NCBI GenBank assembly: GCA_947168445.1
Contig: CAMVLW010000003.1
Span: 1-64,000, forward strand
Source of the DNA: an uncultured Clostridia bacterium
GTDB taxonomy: Bacteria; Bacillota; Clostridia; Oscillospirales; Acutalibacteraceae
Direction: 5' to 3'
DNA length: 64,000 nt
Positions 55,134 to 64,000 of this stretch are shown piece by piece. The notes below the pieces were generated by a model, which was given only the letters and a program-made list of their open reading frames with translations, was not told where the DNA came from and did not search any database. Every line of letters begins with the position of its first letter. The first letter of the stretch is position 1. The translations under genes were made by a program, and so were the position numbers.

Positions 55134-57767
55134 TTATTTCAGCATGGAAAGCACGGTTTCCTTCACGGATTGCAGCGCTTCGGCAATTTTTCCGGCGTCC
55201 TTGGCGCCCGCCATAGCGAGCTCCGGCTTGCCGCCGCCGTTGCCGCCCGCAATCTGCGCAACCGCCTTAACCAGCTTTCCGGCGTGAGCGCCCGCCTTGA
55301 CAGCGTCCTTTCCGCAGGCTACGGCAAAGTTGATTTTGCCGCCGTTTTCGGTTGCCGCGACAACCACCGCCGAAGGATTCTCCGCCTTGGCGTTCTCGCA
55401 CATGCTGCGCAGCACGTCGGCGCTGATGTCCTTAACGGAGCCGGTGTAGACGGACAGACCGCCGATTTCAACCGGGTTGGCAAAAATCTTTTCCATCTGC
55501 ATTGCGGCAAGCTTGGCGTTGAGGCGCTCAATTTCCTTTTGCTGGGATTTAAGCTGCTCCGCAGCCTTCATTGCACCCTCAATCAGCGCGTTGGGGTTGC
55601 TGATTTTGAGTGCGGAAGCGGCGCCTACCAAAATTCTGCGCGCTTCGTGAATGTAGGTGAGCATACCCATGCCGGTGACGGCTTCAATTCTTCTGACACC
55701 CGCGGCAACGGAGCCCTCCTGACGAATTTTGAACAAGCCGATGTTTGCGGTGTTGGTAACATGCGTACCGCCGCAGAACTCAATGGAGAAATCGCCTGCG
55801 CTGACAACGCGCACAGTGTCGCCGTACTTTTCTCCGAACAGCGCCATCGCGCCGAGCTTTTTGGCTTCTTCAATCGGCATTTCGCGGGTGACGACGGGAA
55901 TGGCTTCAAGGATTTTCTGGTTGACAATATCCTCAACCTTCGCCAGTTCTTCATAGGTCATTGCCTCAAAATGCGTGAAGTCAAACCGGAAATAGCTGTC
56001 GGTGACAAGCTGACCCGCCTGCTGAACGTGGTTGCCGAGCACCTCGCGCAGCGCTGCCTGAAGCAAATGGGCGGAGGTGTGGTTGCGCATGATGTCGCTG
56101 CGGCGCATGGAATCAACGTCGGCGGTCATAACATCGCCCACGGTAAAGCCGCCCTCCTTGACGGTGACGGTATGCAGGAAAATGTTGCCGGAAACGTCCT
56201 TGACGGTATCAACAACCTCTGCCTTGCAGTTGTGGTTGAAAAGCGTGCCGGTGTCGCCGACCTGTCCTCCGCTCTCGGCATAGAAGGGTGTGGAATCGAG
56301 CACGACGAGCACGCTGTCTCCCTCTCCTGCCGCTTCAACGCGCTCGCCCTCCTTGACAATGGCAAGCACCTTGGATTCAATGGTGAGGTCGCCGTAGCCG
56401 ACGAAGTCCGTCTTGGGAATATCGGTCAAATCGGTGGAGTCGCTGATCCAAGCGTCAGCGCCGGCGTTCTTTCTCGCGTCACGCGAGCGTTTTTTCTGCT
56501 CCTTTAGCAGTTCCTCAAAGCGTTCAACGTCAACGCCGATATGCTTCTCCGCCAAAATTTCGCGGGTGAGGTCAATCGGGAAACCGTAGGTATCGTTCAG
56601 ACGGAAGGCGTCCTCGCCGCTGATGGTGGTGATGTCGTCTGCCTCCATCAGGTGCTGCAGCACCTTGAAGCCCTGGTCAATGGTCTTGGCAAAGCTTTCC
56701 TCCTCAACGCGAATCACCTTGGTGATGAACTCCTCTTTTTCCTTCAGTTCGGGATAAGCGGTGAGGTTTTCCTTGATAACGGTGTCGCAGACTTTATAGA
56801 GGAACGGTTCCTCATAGCCGAGCAGTCTGCCGTGACGCGCCGCACGGCGCAGCAGACGGCGCAGCACATAGCCCTTGCCTTCGTTGGAGGGCATAACGCC
56901 GTCGCCAATCATGAAGGTGGTGGAGCGGATATGGTCGGTGATAACGCGCAAGGAGATGTCTTTCTTTTCGTCCTCGCCGTATTTCACGCCGGTAATTTCG
57001 CAGATGTGCTTCATGATGTTCTGCACGGTGTCAACGAGGAACAGGTTGTCAACCTCCTGCATGACGCAGGCAAGACGCTCCAGACCCATGCCGGTGTCGA
57101 TATTGGGGTGGTCAAGCGGCGTGTATGTTCCTTTGCCGTCGCTTTCAAACTGGGTAAATACGAGGTTCCAAACCTCAACAAAGCGGTCGCACTCGCAGCC
57201 GACATGACAATCGGGCTTGCCGCAGCCTTTTTCAGGTCCGCGGTCAAAATAGATTTCGGAACAGGGTCCGCAGGGACCGGAGCCATGCTCCCAGAAGTTA
57301 TCCTCTTTGCCGAGGCGCACCATATGAGAGGGGTCTACGCCGACCTCCTTTGTCCAGATGTCATATGCTTCGTCGTCGTCCTGATAGATGGAAACGTAGA
57401 GTTTTTCCTCCGGCAGTTCCAATACCTTTGTGAAAAATTCCCACGCCCACGCGGTTGCTTCGCGCTTGAAATAGTCGCCGAACGAGAAGTTTCCGAGCAT
57501 TTCAAAGAAGGTGCCGTGACGGGCGGTGATGCCGACGCGCTCGATGTCGGGCGTGCGGATACATTTTTGGCAGGTGGTCACGCGCTTGCGCGGCGGCGTG
57601 ATTTCACCTGTAAAATACTTCTTCATGGGAGCCATGCCGCTGTTAATCAGCAGAAGGCTGTTGTCGTCCTTCGGAACCAGCGAAAAGCTCGGAAGGCGAA
57701 GGCATCCCTTGCTCTCAAAAAATGAAAGGAACTTTTCTCTGAGTTCGTTAAGTCCTGTCCATTGCAT
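55134..57767 (-). CDS. alaS: Alanyl-tRNA synthetase (877 aa)
   Basis: NSGMAPMKKYFTGEITPPRKRVTTCQKCIRTPDIERVG; editing-domain HTSAHLLQAALREVLG and FCGGTHV. Confidence 0.98.
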   Translation of the reverse strand: MQWTGLNELREKFLSFFESKGCLRLPSFSLVPKDDNSLLLINSGMAPMKKYFTGEITPPRKRVTTCQKCIRTPDIERVGITARHGTFFEMLGNFSFGDYFKREATAWAWEFFTKVLELPEEKLYVSIYQDDDEAYDIWTKEVGVDPSHMVRLGKEDNFWEHGSGPCGPCSEIYFDRGPEKGCGKPDCHVGCECDRFVEVWNLVFTQFESDGKGTYTPLDHPNIDTGMGLERLACVMQEVDNLFLVDTVQNIMKHICEITGVKYGEDEKKDISLRVITDHIRSTTFMIGDGVMPSNEGKGYVLRRLLRRAARHGRLLGYEEPFLYKVCDTVIKENLTAYPELKEKEEFITKVIRVEEESFAKTIDQGFKVLQHLMEADDITTISGEDAFRLNDTYGFPIDLTREILAEKHIGVDVERFEELLKEQKKRSRDARKNAGADAWISDSTDLTDIPKTDFVGYGDLTIESKVLAIVKEGERVEAAGEGDSVLVVLDSTPFYAESGGQVGDTGTLFNHNCKAEVVDTVKDVSGNIFLHTVTVKEGGFTVGDVMTADVDSMRRSDIMRNHTSAHLLQAALREVLGNHVQQAGQLVTDSYFRFDFTHFEAMTYEELAKVEDIVNQKILEAIPVVTREMPIEEAKKLGAMALFGEKYGDTVRVVSAGDFSIEFCGGTHVTNTANIGLFKIRQEGSVAAGVRRIEAVTGMGMLTYIHEARRILVGAASALKISNPNALIEGAMKAAEQLKSQQKEIERLNAKLAAMQMEKIFANPVEIGGLSVYTGSVKDISADVLRSMCENAKAENPSAVVVAATENGGKINFAVACGKDAVKAGAHAGKLVKAVAQIAGGNGGGKPELAMAGAKDAGKIAEALQSVKETVLSMLK

Positions 57768-57832
57768 TGTGAATTACTCCTTTTATGATGAAATAATGGC
57801 AGCGAAGCTGTCGATTCATATACAATATAGAT

Positions 57833-59053
57833 TTATACTCTCTTGCGCCTGAGAACAGACCCCGCGGGAATCGCCCGGTCGGTCTGCATGGTGAGAATTT
57901 CCATCGGGTGCGGCGCACTGTCAACGCTCTCCCCTTCTCCGTTTTTAAGGCTCAGACATTTGACCAAAAACGGAATTCCGCCCGGCGGCAGCGCGTCGAG
58001 GGTGTCGCCCACCCAGAATTTGTTGCGCTGGGAAATAACAGCGGTGTGTTCGTCAACACATTCCTCACATACCGCCGCATTGTCATAATGACGGATATAG
58101 CCGCCGTCGCCTGTCACCTGCCCCGGCTCTGTGCCAAAGTAAAAGCCGGTGTTGTATTCGCGGTGGCTGATTTTTTCAAGTTCCTCTTTAATCCACGCGG
58201 GGAGTGTAAAGGGGTCGCCCTGTTCCGCGTAAGCGTCAACCGCCTTGCGGTAAGCGTTGGTAGTGACGGCGGTGTAATACGCCGACTTTGCCCTGCCCTC
58301 GATTTTGAAGCTTGAAATACCCGCCTTAACCAGTTCGGGAATGTGCTCAATCATGCACAAATCGCGTGAATTATAGAGGTAAGTGCCGCCGTTTTCCTCC
58401 TCAACGGGGAAAAACTGACCGTCGCGCTTTTCTTCAAACAGATGATACTTCCAACGGCAGGGCTGCGCACAGTCGCCGTGGTTGGCGTCGCGCCCGGTGA
58501 GATAGCTGGAAATCAGGCACCTGCCTGAAAAGGAAACGCACATGGCGCCGTGCACAAAGCACTCGATTTCAAGTTCCTTTGGCACCTTGGCGCGCATTTC
58601 GGCAATTTCATCAAGCGGAATCTCCCTCGCCAGCACCACGCGCGAGGCTCCCATGTTGTAGAGCACATTCGCGGCGGCATAGTTGGTGACGCCCGCTTGC
58701 GTGGAAATATGCCGCGCCACGTTGGGCGCGTATTTTTTTGCCGCTTCAAACACGCCGAGGTCGGCGATTATCAGCGCGTCCACGCCGCAGTCCTGCGCCG
58801 TTTCGAGAAAGCCGGGCAGCGCGCCCAGTTCGCCGTTGTGCGGCAGAATGTTGCAGGTGAGGTGGATTTTTTTATTCATGGAATGAGCGAGGGCACACGC
58901 CTGCCGCAGCTCTTCTTCATCAAAATTGCGCGGAGAGGAGCGCATGCCAAAGCTTTTTCCCGCGAGAAATACCGCGTCGGCGCCAAAGGACAGCGCCGCC
59001 TTGAGACTCTCAAAGTCTCCCGCGGGAGAAAGAATTTCAGGTTTGGTTATCAT
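57833..59053 (-). CDS. Peptidase U32 family protein (406 aa)
   Basis: PEILSPAGDFESLKAALSFGADAVFLAGKSFGMR; ECFVHGAMCVSFSGRCLISSYLTGRDANHGDCAQPCRWKY. Confidence 0.93.
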   Translation of the reverse strand: MITKPEILSPAGDFESLKAALSFGADAVFLAGKSFGMRSSPRNFDEEELRQACALAHSMNKKIHLTCNILPHNGELGALPGFLETAQDCGVDALIIADLGVFEAAKKYAPNVARHISTQAGVTNYAAANVLYNMGASRVVLAREIPLDEIAEMRAKVPKELEIECFVHGAMCVSFSGRCLISSYLTGRDANHGDCAQPCRWKYHLFEEKRDGQFFPVEEENGGTYLYNSRDLCMIEHIPELVKAGISSFKIEGRAKSAYYTAVTTNAYRKAVDAYAEQGDPFTLPAWIKEELEKISHREYNTGFYFGTEPGQVTGDGGYIRHYDNAAVCEECVDEHTAVISQRNKFWVGDTLDALPPGGIPFLVKCLSLKNGEGESVDSAPHPMEILTMQTDRAIPAGSVLRRKRV

Positions 59054-60375
59054 TTAATATACTCCAGATTCGCCTCGTGCTCATAGATGGTGGACGCATA
59101 GTACGGATTGCCGTCCTTGTCGTGGCAGAAATAGTAGTAGCTGCTTTCAAACGGCAGCAGCGCCGCCTTAATCGCCTCGTTGCCGGGGTTGCAAATGGGT
59201 CCCGGCGGCAAGCCCTTGAGGGTGTAAGTATCGTAACGGCTCTTGTAGTTTTTGCCTGCCGTAGCGGGCAGCTTGTCCGCGCTGCGGTAGGGATAGTATT
59301 TGGTAGAGTCAAGGCTCAGAGAGGAAACACCCATGTCCGCGTCGGCTGTCAGGCGGTTGTGAAGAATTGACGAAACATAATACATATCCTCTTTGTTCGC
59401 CGCCTCCGCCTGCACAATGGAGGCGATGGTGAGAATCTGGTCGAGGGTGTAGGAGGTTCCTGTCTTTTCCATCATCTTGTTGACGGAATAAAGCTTGTCG
59501 TAGCCGTCGAACGCCTGCTTGGTGTAAAGCTTGCTCTCAAAGTTGTTGAGGAACTTGTAGATAATGCTCATGGGGTCGTCGTTCTGATAGAACTCGTATT
59601 TATCGGGATAGAGGTAGCCTTCCAGCTTATAGTAACGCTCGCCGGCATTCTTGATGTCCTTGAGGAAGTCAAAATCCTCGTCAAAGCTGTCGGACGCGCA
59701 AAGCTGCAAAAACTTTTCCTTGTCGCCGAGCGCCTTTTCCTCCACCAGCTTGTCAGCGATTTCCACCACGCTCATACCTTCGATAATCGTGACCTCAACG
59801 GTGTCGGTACGGCTGGACTTGCCCTGAAGATTGGTGAGAATCGCCTGATAGTCCATATTCTTTGTGAGTTCGTAGGTGCCGCCCGCAAATTCATCGCCGG
59901 ATTTGGTGATTCTGGCGAACATCTTAAAGTAGCCGCCCTCGTTAATCACGCCGGTGCGCACCAGTTCGTCGGTCACGGTGTCAAGGCTCGCCTTGGCGGG
60001 AATCGTCACCGAAACGGAAGAGTTGTCGCTGCGGTTAATCGCCAGCAGGTCGTTCATGCCGGTGACGATATAGGTCGCGACCATCACACCGACCAAGAAC
60101 ACGGACACCAGCCACATAATGCGGAAAATGCGCCGGTTGTGCTTGTTGCGGGCGCGCAGCGCTTTCTTCTGCTCGCGCTCGCGCTTTTTCAGCGATTTTT
60201 TGGATTCGCGCGCAATCTGCTCCTTTACGTCCTGTCCGCTGTAGGAATTGATTTCCTGCGGCTCGCGGTCAGAGGGATTGTCGCTGTCGTAGCCGCCGGA
60301 GACATTCATGCGGAAGTTTTCCGCTCTTCTGCGGCGCTGCTCCTCTACGCTGCGGTTGTTTTGATTCTGTTCCAT
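59050..60375 (-). CDS. mltG: Endolytic murein transglycosylase MltG (441 aa)
   Basis: N-terminal basic cytoplasmic region, one TM. LEGYLYPDKYEF, ILTIASIVQAEAANKEDMYYVSSILHNRL, LPPGPICNPGNEAIKAAL. Confidence 0.95.
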   Translation of the reverse strand: MEQNQNNRSVEEQRRRRAENFRMNVSGGYDSDNPSDREPQEINSYSGQDVKEQIARESKKSLKKREREQKKALRARNKHNRRIFRIMWLVSVFLVGVMVATYIVTGMNDLLAINRSDNSSVSVTIPAKASLDTVTDELVRTGVINEGGYFKMFARITKSGDEFAGGTYELTKNMDYQAILTNLQGKSSRTDTVEVTIIEGMSVVEIADKLVEEKALGDKEKFLQLCASDSFDEDFDFLKDIKNAGERYYKLEGYLYPDKYEFYQNDDPMSIIYKFLNNFESKLYTKQAFDGYDKLYSVNKMMEKTGTSYTLDQILTIASIVQAEAANKEDMYYVSSILHNRLTADADMGVSSLSLDSTKYYPYRSADKLPATAGKNYKSRYDTYTLKGLPPGPICNPGNEAIKAALLPFESSYYYFCHDKDGNPYYASTIYEHEANLEYIK

Positions 60376-60386
60376 TCATACACCTC

Positions 60387-60971
60387 TTACTGATTGCGGT
60401 TCACAAACCGCTCTGTCACCAAAATGTCGGTGTGTCTGTCGTGCGCTCCGCGCGGAAGCTGCTTGACAGTATATTTTGCATAACAAATTCCCGCGGTCAC
60501 ACCGCCGAAATTGTCGAGAAAACGGTCGTAATAGCCCTTGCCGAAGCCCACACGGTAGCCCTCTAAATCAAAACACAGTCCGGGCACAATGCAAAGCCCC
60601 GAAGAAAAGTCCGTCACGCGCTCGCATTTTTGCGCGTCGGGCTCCAAAAGCGAGAACATGCCGCTGATTAAGTCGTCCGTGGAGCGGATATAGTAGAAAT
60701 CCAGCTTGCCGGATTTATCCACACAGCGCGGCACGGCAACGCGCTTGCCCTTTTTGAACGCGTCGGAAATCATCTGCGATGTGTCGCACTCAATCGGGGT
60801 TGACACAAAGATAAAAAGCGTCTGCGCCTGCGCATACTCCGGCAAAGAAAGCACCAGTTCCGTGAGTCCCCTGTCGAGCCTTTCTTTGACGTCGGGCGGA
60901 CAGGCGGCGCGAAGCTTCTTGTATTTTGCGCGCAGCCTTCTCTTTTCCTCTTTGACGTTGATTAGAAACAT
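60387..60971 (-). CDS. 5-formyltetrahydrofolate cyclo-ligase (194 aa)
   Basis: KEEKRRLRAKYKKLR; CIVPGLCFDLEGYRVGFGKGYYDRFL. Confidence 0.93.
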   Translation of the reverse strand: MFLINVKEEKRRLRAKYKKLRAACPPDVKERLDRGLTELVLSLPEYAQAQTLFIFVSTPIECDTSQMISDAFKKGKRVAVPRCVDKSGKLDFYYIRSTDDLISGMFSLLEPDAQKCERVTDFSSGLCIVPGLCFDLEGYRVGFGKGYYDRFLDNFGGVTAGICYAKYTVKQLPRGAHDRHTDILVTERFVNRNQ

Positions 60972-61501
60972 TGCATATCACTGAGCACCTTGTCGGCGGC
61001 TTCCTTGGAAACAGCATAGCTGACTATTGCATGACCGAATTCTATGGCGCAGCCCGCGCCCTTGGCGGTGATAACGCTGCCGTCGGTTTCCACATGCCTG
61101 CCGGTTGCGTTGGCGCCCGTCAAGTCCTTTTCAAAGCCGGGGAAACAGGTGGCGTTTTTGCCGTTGAGCAATCCCATGTGACCGAAAATGGACGGTGCGG
61201 CGCAAATCGCGGCAACAAGCTTGCCGTTATCATAGCAATGCTGCACGAACGCGAGCACCTGCTCGCTCGCTTCAAGATTGAGCGTGCCGGGCATACCGCC
61301 GGGAAGAATCACGCCCTCGACTTCATCATATGAAAGATTGGACAAATCCATGTCAGGCTTGACGGTGACGCCGTGGGAACTGGTGACATATTCACCTGTC
61401 ACGCCGACGGTTTTGACGTTGAGCTTGGCGCGGCGCATGATGTCGAGCGGCGCCATTGCCTCGGTGATTTCAAAGCCTTCCGCTAAAAACAAATAATACA
61501 T
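60962..61501 (-). CDS. DJ-1/PfpI family protein (179 aa)
   Basis: EGFEITEAMAPLDIMRRA; VILPGGMPGTLNL; LVAAICAAPSIFGHMGLLNGKNATCFPG. Confidence 0.93.
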   Translation of the reverse strand: MYYLFLAEGFEITEAMAPLDIMRRAKLNVKTVGVTGEYVTSSHGVTVKPDMDLSNLSYDEVEGVILPGGMPGTLNLEASEQVLAFVQHCYDNGKLVAAICAAPSIFGHMGLLNGKNATCFPGFEKDLTGANATGRHVETDGSVITAKGAGCAIEFGHAIVSYAVSKEAADKVLSDMQCF

Positions 61502-61515
61502 ACTGAGCCTTCCTT

Positions 61516-62310
61516 TCAGCTTAATGTGATTCCGATATAAAACTGCTTGGGTAATGCTGTGTTATCGAGCGGGCGAATCATGCCGCAGCGGTACGGCTGC
61601 GCTTTTTGAAACAGCGGATTCTCTCCCCCGCCAATCAGAGTGAAGCGCCTCACGCCGTTTTGATACAGCAGCGCTTTTAATTCCTTAATATCATTATAAA
61701 TCGCGTAGAACACAACGGTATGTCCGCCGTCCTGCTCGCAGAACGCAAGCGCGCTGCGGCTTTTGAGCACCCTCACGCCATAGCAGGCGTAGTATTGCGC
61801 CGCGAAATCAACAAAATCTTTATTCCACAAAAGAAAATTATCGCCGTTGCAGACGGCTTGCAGCCGCGCAGCATCCGGCTCGCCCGGTTCAAAGGTTCCG
61901 TCCTCAGAATTGAGTGTAACTGACGAAGCAGCGCCGTTTGGCAGATACCCCAGCCGCGCATAAAAGCGGTAGAGTCCGTCGTCGGCAGGCAGCAGCGCGG
62001 AAAAGCTGTCGCCGCGCCGTTTGGCGTCATCAAGGGCGAATTTTACCAAAGCGGACATGATACCCTTGCCGCGATATGCGGGCAGCGTTGCCGCGCCGCA
62101 AAGGTAATGCGCCTTTTTGCCGCAGAGCGTGCAGTCAATCAGATACAGCGCCGCGATTGGCTGATTCTCATGCTCAGCGAGATAGCCGTGCGTATCCGAT
62201 AAGTTTCTTTTAAAGAATAAATCCACCGCCTCGCGGCTTTCTTCAAAGCAACTGAGCCACAACTCGGTTACTGCGGAAAGGTCGCGGGCGTTCATTTGTC
62301 TGTAAATCAT
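61516..62310 (-). CDS. GNAT family N-acetyltransferase (264 aa)
   Basis: GAATLPAYRGKGIMSALVKFALDDAKRRGDSFSALLPAD. Confidence 0.88.
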   Translation of the reverse strand: MIYRQMNARDLSAVTELWLSCFEESREAVDLFFKRNLSDTHGYLAEHENQPIAALYLIDCTLCGKKAHYLCGAATLPAYRGKGIMSALVKFALDDAKRRGDSFSALLPADDGLYRFYARLGYLPNGAASSVTLNSEDGTFEPGEPDAARLQAVCNGDNFLLWNKDFVDFAAQYYACYGVRVLKSRSALAFCEQDGGHTVVFYAIYNDIKELKALLYQNGVRRFTLIGGGENPLFQKAQPYRCGMIRPLDNTALPKQFYIGITLS

Positions 62311-63197
62311 GAGATTGGGGTCGCGTTGAAGCGGTCAAGAATAATCGCGGGATGGTAAGAAAGCTTCGCCTTGCGCAAGCCCTCCATATCCATATCCTCC
62401 TCGCGGTTGATATATTCGTAGCGCGTCAGCGTTTTGGCAAATTCGTTGTTGATAACCGCGTAAATGCCGTCGTATTCGCGCAGCGCTTTTTCAAAGATAA
62501 CGTCAAAGCATTTCGGGGAAATTTCGTTGCCCATAGTCATCGCAACGGGCTTGCGGTCAACATAAAGCAACGCGCCGTGCATGTGAAGTTCCTCAAACTC
62601 CTCACAGGCTTTTTTGAACACGGCATATTCGCCGTACTGACGGTAATCAATGTCATTTTCGGCGCACCACAGCTTCATGACCTCAAGCGCGTCGGCAAGA
62701 TTTTGTCTGTCCATTGTCTGAAAACAGGTCAAGTCGGCATAGGTGCGGTAGAATTTGGAAATATGGTTGCGCTTGGCGTGGTACTTTTTTCCCGCCAAGG
62801 TCGCCAAATCGCGCGAGGTGTAGATATAATCCTGGTTGCCCGGCTCGCGGCGGTAGGAAAAGCGGTTCGGGAACAGTTCCTCCAGCTTGTCGCGCTCCTG
62901 CCGCGTCATGTAGGCGAAATACACCGACTGACCGCGTTCCTTCGCGTCGGCAAAAACAGCCTCAATTGCGCCCGCGACGTTCCTTCCGCTCGGCAGGCAG
63001 TAGCCCCACACGCGCTCTTCATCGCGGAAATACGCCTTAATCAGCGTGCCGTCAAACACCGCGACGCGCAGCAAATACTCCTCGTTCCAGAGATAGCCGT
63101 TGACAAAATTGCGCTCGCAGCCGAGCGCGTCGGTATAATCATAGTATGTCTTGTATTCTTCGAGTTTTTCCTTTTGAAGCGGTTGAAAATCTAACAT
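62307..63197 (-). CDS. DUF2156 / phosphatidylglycerol lysyltransferase-like domain protein (296 aa)
   Basis: LGCERNFVNGYLWNEEYLLRVAVFDGTLIKAYF; KYHAKRNHISKFYRTYADLTC. Confidence 0.85.
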   Translation of the reverse strand: MLDFQPLQKEKLEEYKTYYDYTDALGCERNFVNGYLWNEEYLLRVAVFDGTLIKAYFRDEERVWGYCLPSGRNVAGAIEAVFADAKERGQSVYFAYMTRQERDKLEELFPNRFSYRREPGNQDYIYTSRDLATLAGKKYHAKRNHISKFYRTYADLTCFQTMDRQNLADALEVMKLWCAENDIDYRQYGEYAVFKKACEEFEELHMHGALLYVDRKPVAMTMGNEISPKCFDVIFEKALREYDGIYAVINNEFAKTLTRYEYINREEDMDMEGLRKAKLSYHPAIILDRFNATPIS

Positions 63198-63859
63198 AAA
63201 TAGGGCTGAACCACGCTTTCTATCTCTTGGGCAATGTCCTGAATCGGGCGGATGGCGCCGTTTTCACAGCAGTTGATAATGTGCCAGCCGCATTTTTCAG
63301 CGGCATAAAGTGCGCTGTCGCGGCAGGTGAGGAGAAATTGCAGGTTGCTTTCGTGCAAATCCTTTTTGCTGTTGTCGCCGCCGTAGCGCTGTTCCATCAG
63401 CTTTTGCGACACATCAGGCGCAACGTCAAGATAAATCACCGCGTCGGGACGCGGGAGTTCCAGCTTGTTGTACTCAAAATCCTCCTGCCAGCTAATGAAG
63501 CCGTCGCGCTGCTCAGGGCTGACCTTCGCCATCTGATAGATGATGTTGGAGGTGCAGTAGCGGTCGCTGAGGAGCACCGCGCCGTTTTCGGCGTCGTGCT
63601 TCCAGCCGCGCAAAAAGCTCGCCGCGCGGTCTACCGCATAAAACGCAGAGGCGGCATAGGCGTTGACGTCCTCCGGCTTGCTGCCGAATTCGCCGCCGAG
63701 ATACATCTTCACAAGCGCCGAGCCGGGGCTGTCGTAGTCGGGAAATGTCAGCTGCTTTACAGGCAATCCGTGCTCTTTCAGCTTATCCGCCAATATTTTT
63801 GTTTGAGTCGCCTTGCCGCTGCCGTCAAGCCCTTCTATCACAATCAATTTTGACTGCAT
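63191..63859 (-). CDS. tmk: Thymidylate kinase-family protein (222 aa)
   Basis: MQSKLIVIEGLDGSGKATQTKILADKL; LLSDRYCTSNIIYQMA; DAVIYLDVAPD. Confidence 0.85.
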   Translation of the reverse strand: MQSKLIVIEGLDGSGKATQTKILADKLKEHGLPVKQLTFPDYDSPGSALVKMYLGGEFGSKPEDVNAYAASAFYAVDRAASFLRGWKHDAENGAVLLSDRYCTSNIIYQMAKVSPEQRDGFISWQEDFEYNKLELPRPDAVIYLDVAPDVSQKLMEQRYGGDNSKKDLHESNLQFLLTCRDSALYAAEKCGWHIINCCENGAIRPIQDIAQEIESVVQPYLC

Positions 63860-64000
63860 TTTTGCCCCTCCTTTGAACCCTATGACTCCATTTTACATAA
63901 TTATTAGTATTATAACAGTTTTCACCGAATTTTGCAAGGTATATCGCCCATATCGTAAAAGAAAATATATGCAAAAAGACTGTCCGGAGAAAAACTCTCC

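Noticed and set aside
55104-57725. Plus-strand ORFs of 467 and 394 aa within 55104-57725
   Set aside because: Fully antisense to alaS, which is unambiguous; composition is that of a complementary-strand artefact.
62352-63853. Plus-strand ORFs opposite the DUF2156 and tmk genes
   Set aside because: Antisense shadows of well-supported housekeeping CDSs.
1-64000. CRISPR arrays, tRNA/rRNA genes, transposases, phage genes, LPXTG sortase substrates
   Set aside because: No regularly spaced repeats, tRNA-like T-loop signatures, transposase/integrase-like ORFs or LPXTG motifs were noticed on reading; absence is by eye only.

Overview
Chromosomal window of about 64 kb from a Firmicutes/Clostridia bacterium. 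Dockerin and cohesin modules and a CBM26-like surface protein suggest Ruminococcus/Oscillospiraceae affinity; this is inferred from protein style, not phylogeny. Three blocks are visible. (1) 140-26862: two minus-strand genes 15 bp apart, a cohesin-like/dockerin protein (523 aa) and an 8378-aa secreted protein (25.1 kb, one intact ORF) ending in a dockerin. A divergent 584-aa regulator with two HTH segments lies upstream. (2) About 28.9-55 kb: an accessory cell-envelope locus. It holds three tandem multi-pass surface paralogs (842, 812, ~794 aa), two beta-helix surface proteins, and a ~1678-aa protein sharing N-terminal homology with the paralogs and carrying several degenerate beta-prism (MABP)-like repeats. 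It also holds a PrsW-like intramembrane protease with a membrane partner, an RsbU-type phosphatase plus STAS antagonist, and a LytS-like kinase with an unusual REC-SARP response regulator. (3) 55-64 kb: housekeeping genes (alaS, U32 peptidase, mltG, 5-FTHF cyclo-ligase, DJ-1/PfpI, GNAT, DUF2156, thymidylate kinase). The most interesting signal is a pair of promoters carrying a tandem 11-bp repeat (TTGTCCCC[C/T]AA TTGTCCCCCAA) exactly 7 bp upstream of a -10-like TATGAT, with no usable -35. This is the geometry expected for a SARP-type activator, and a SARP-domain response regulator is encoded about 2.3 kb away. Five surface proteins of the locus from at least two unrelated families share an [GS]S[VLI]FSxG motif just before a C-terminal TM helix and basic tail, a candidate undescribed anchoring/processing signal. 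All domain names are by-eye assignments; no searches were run.
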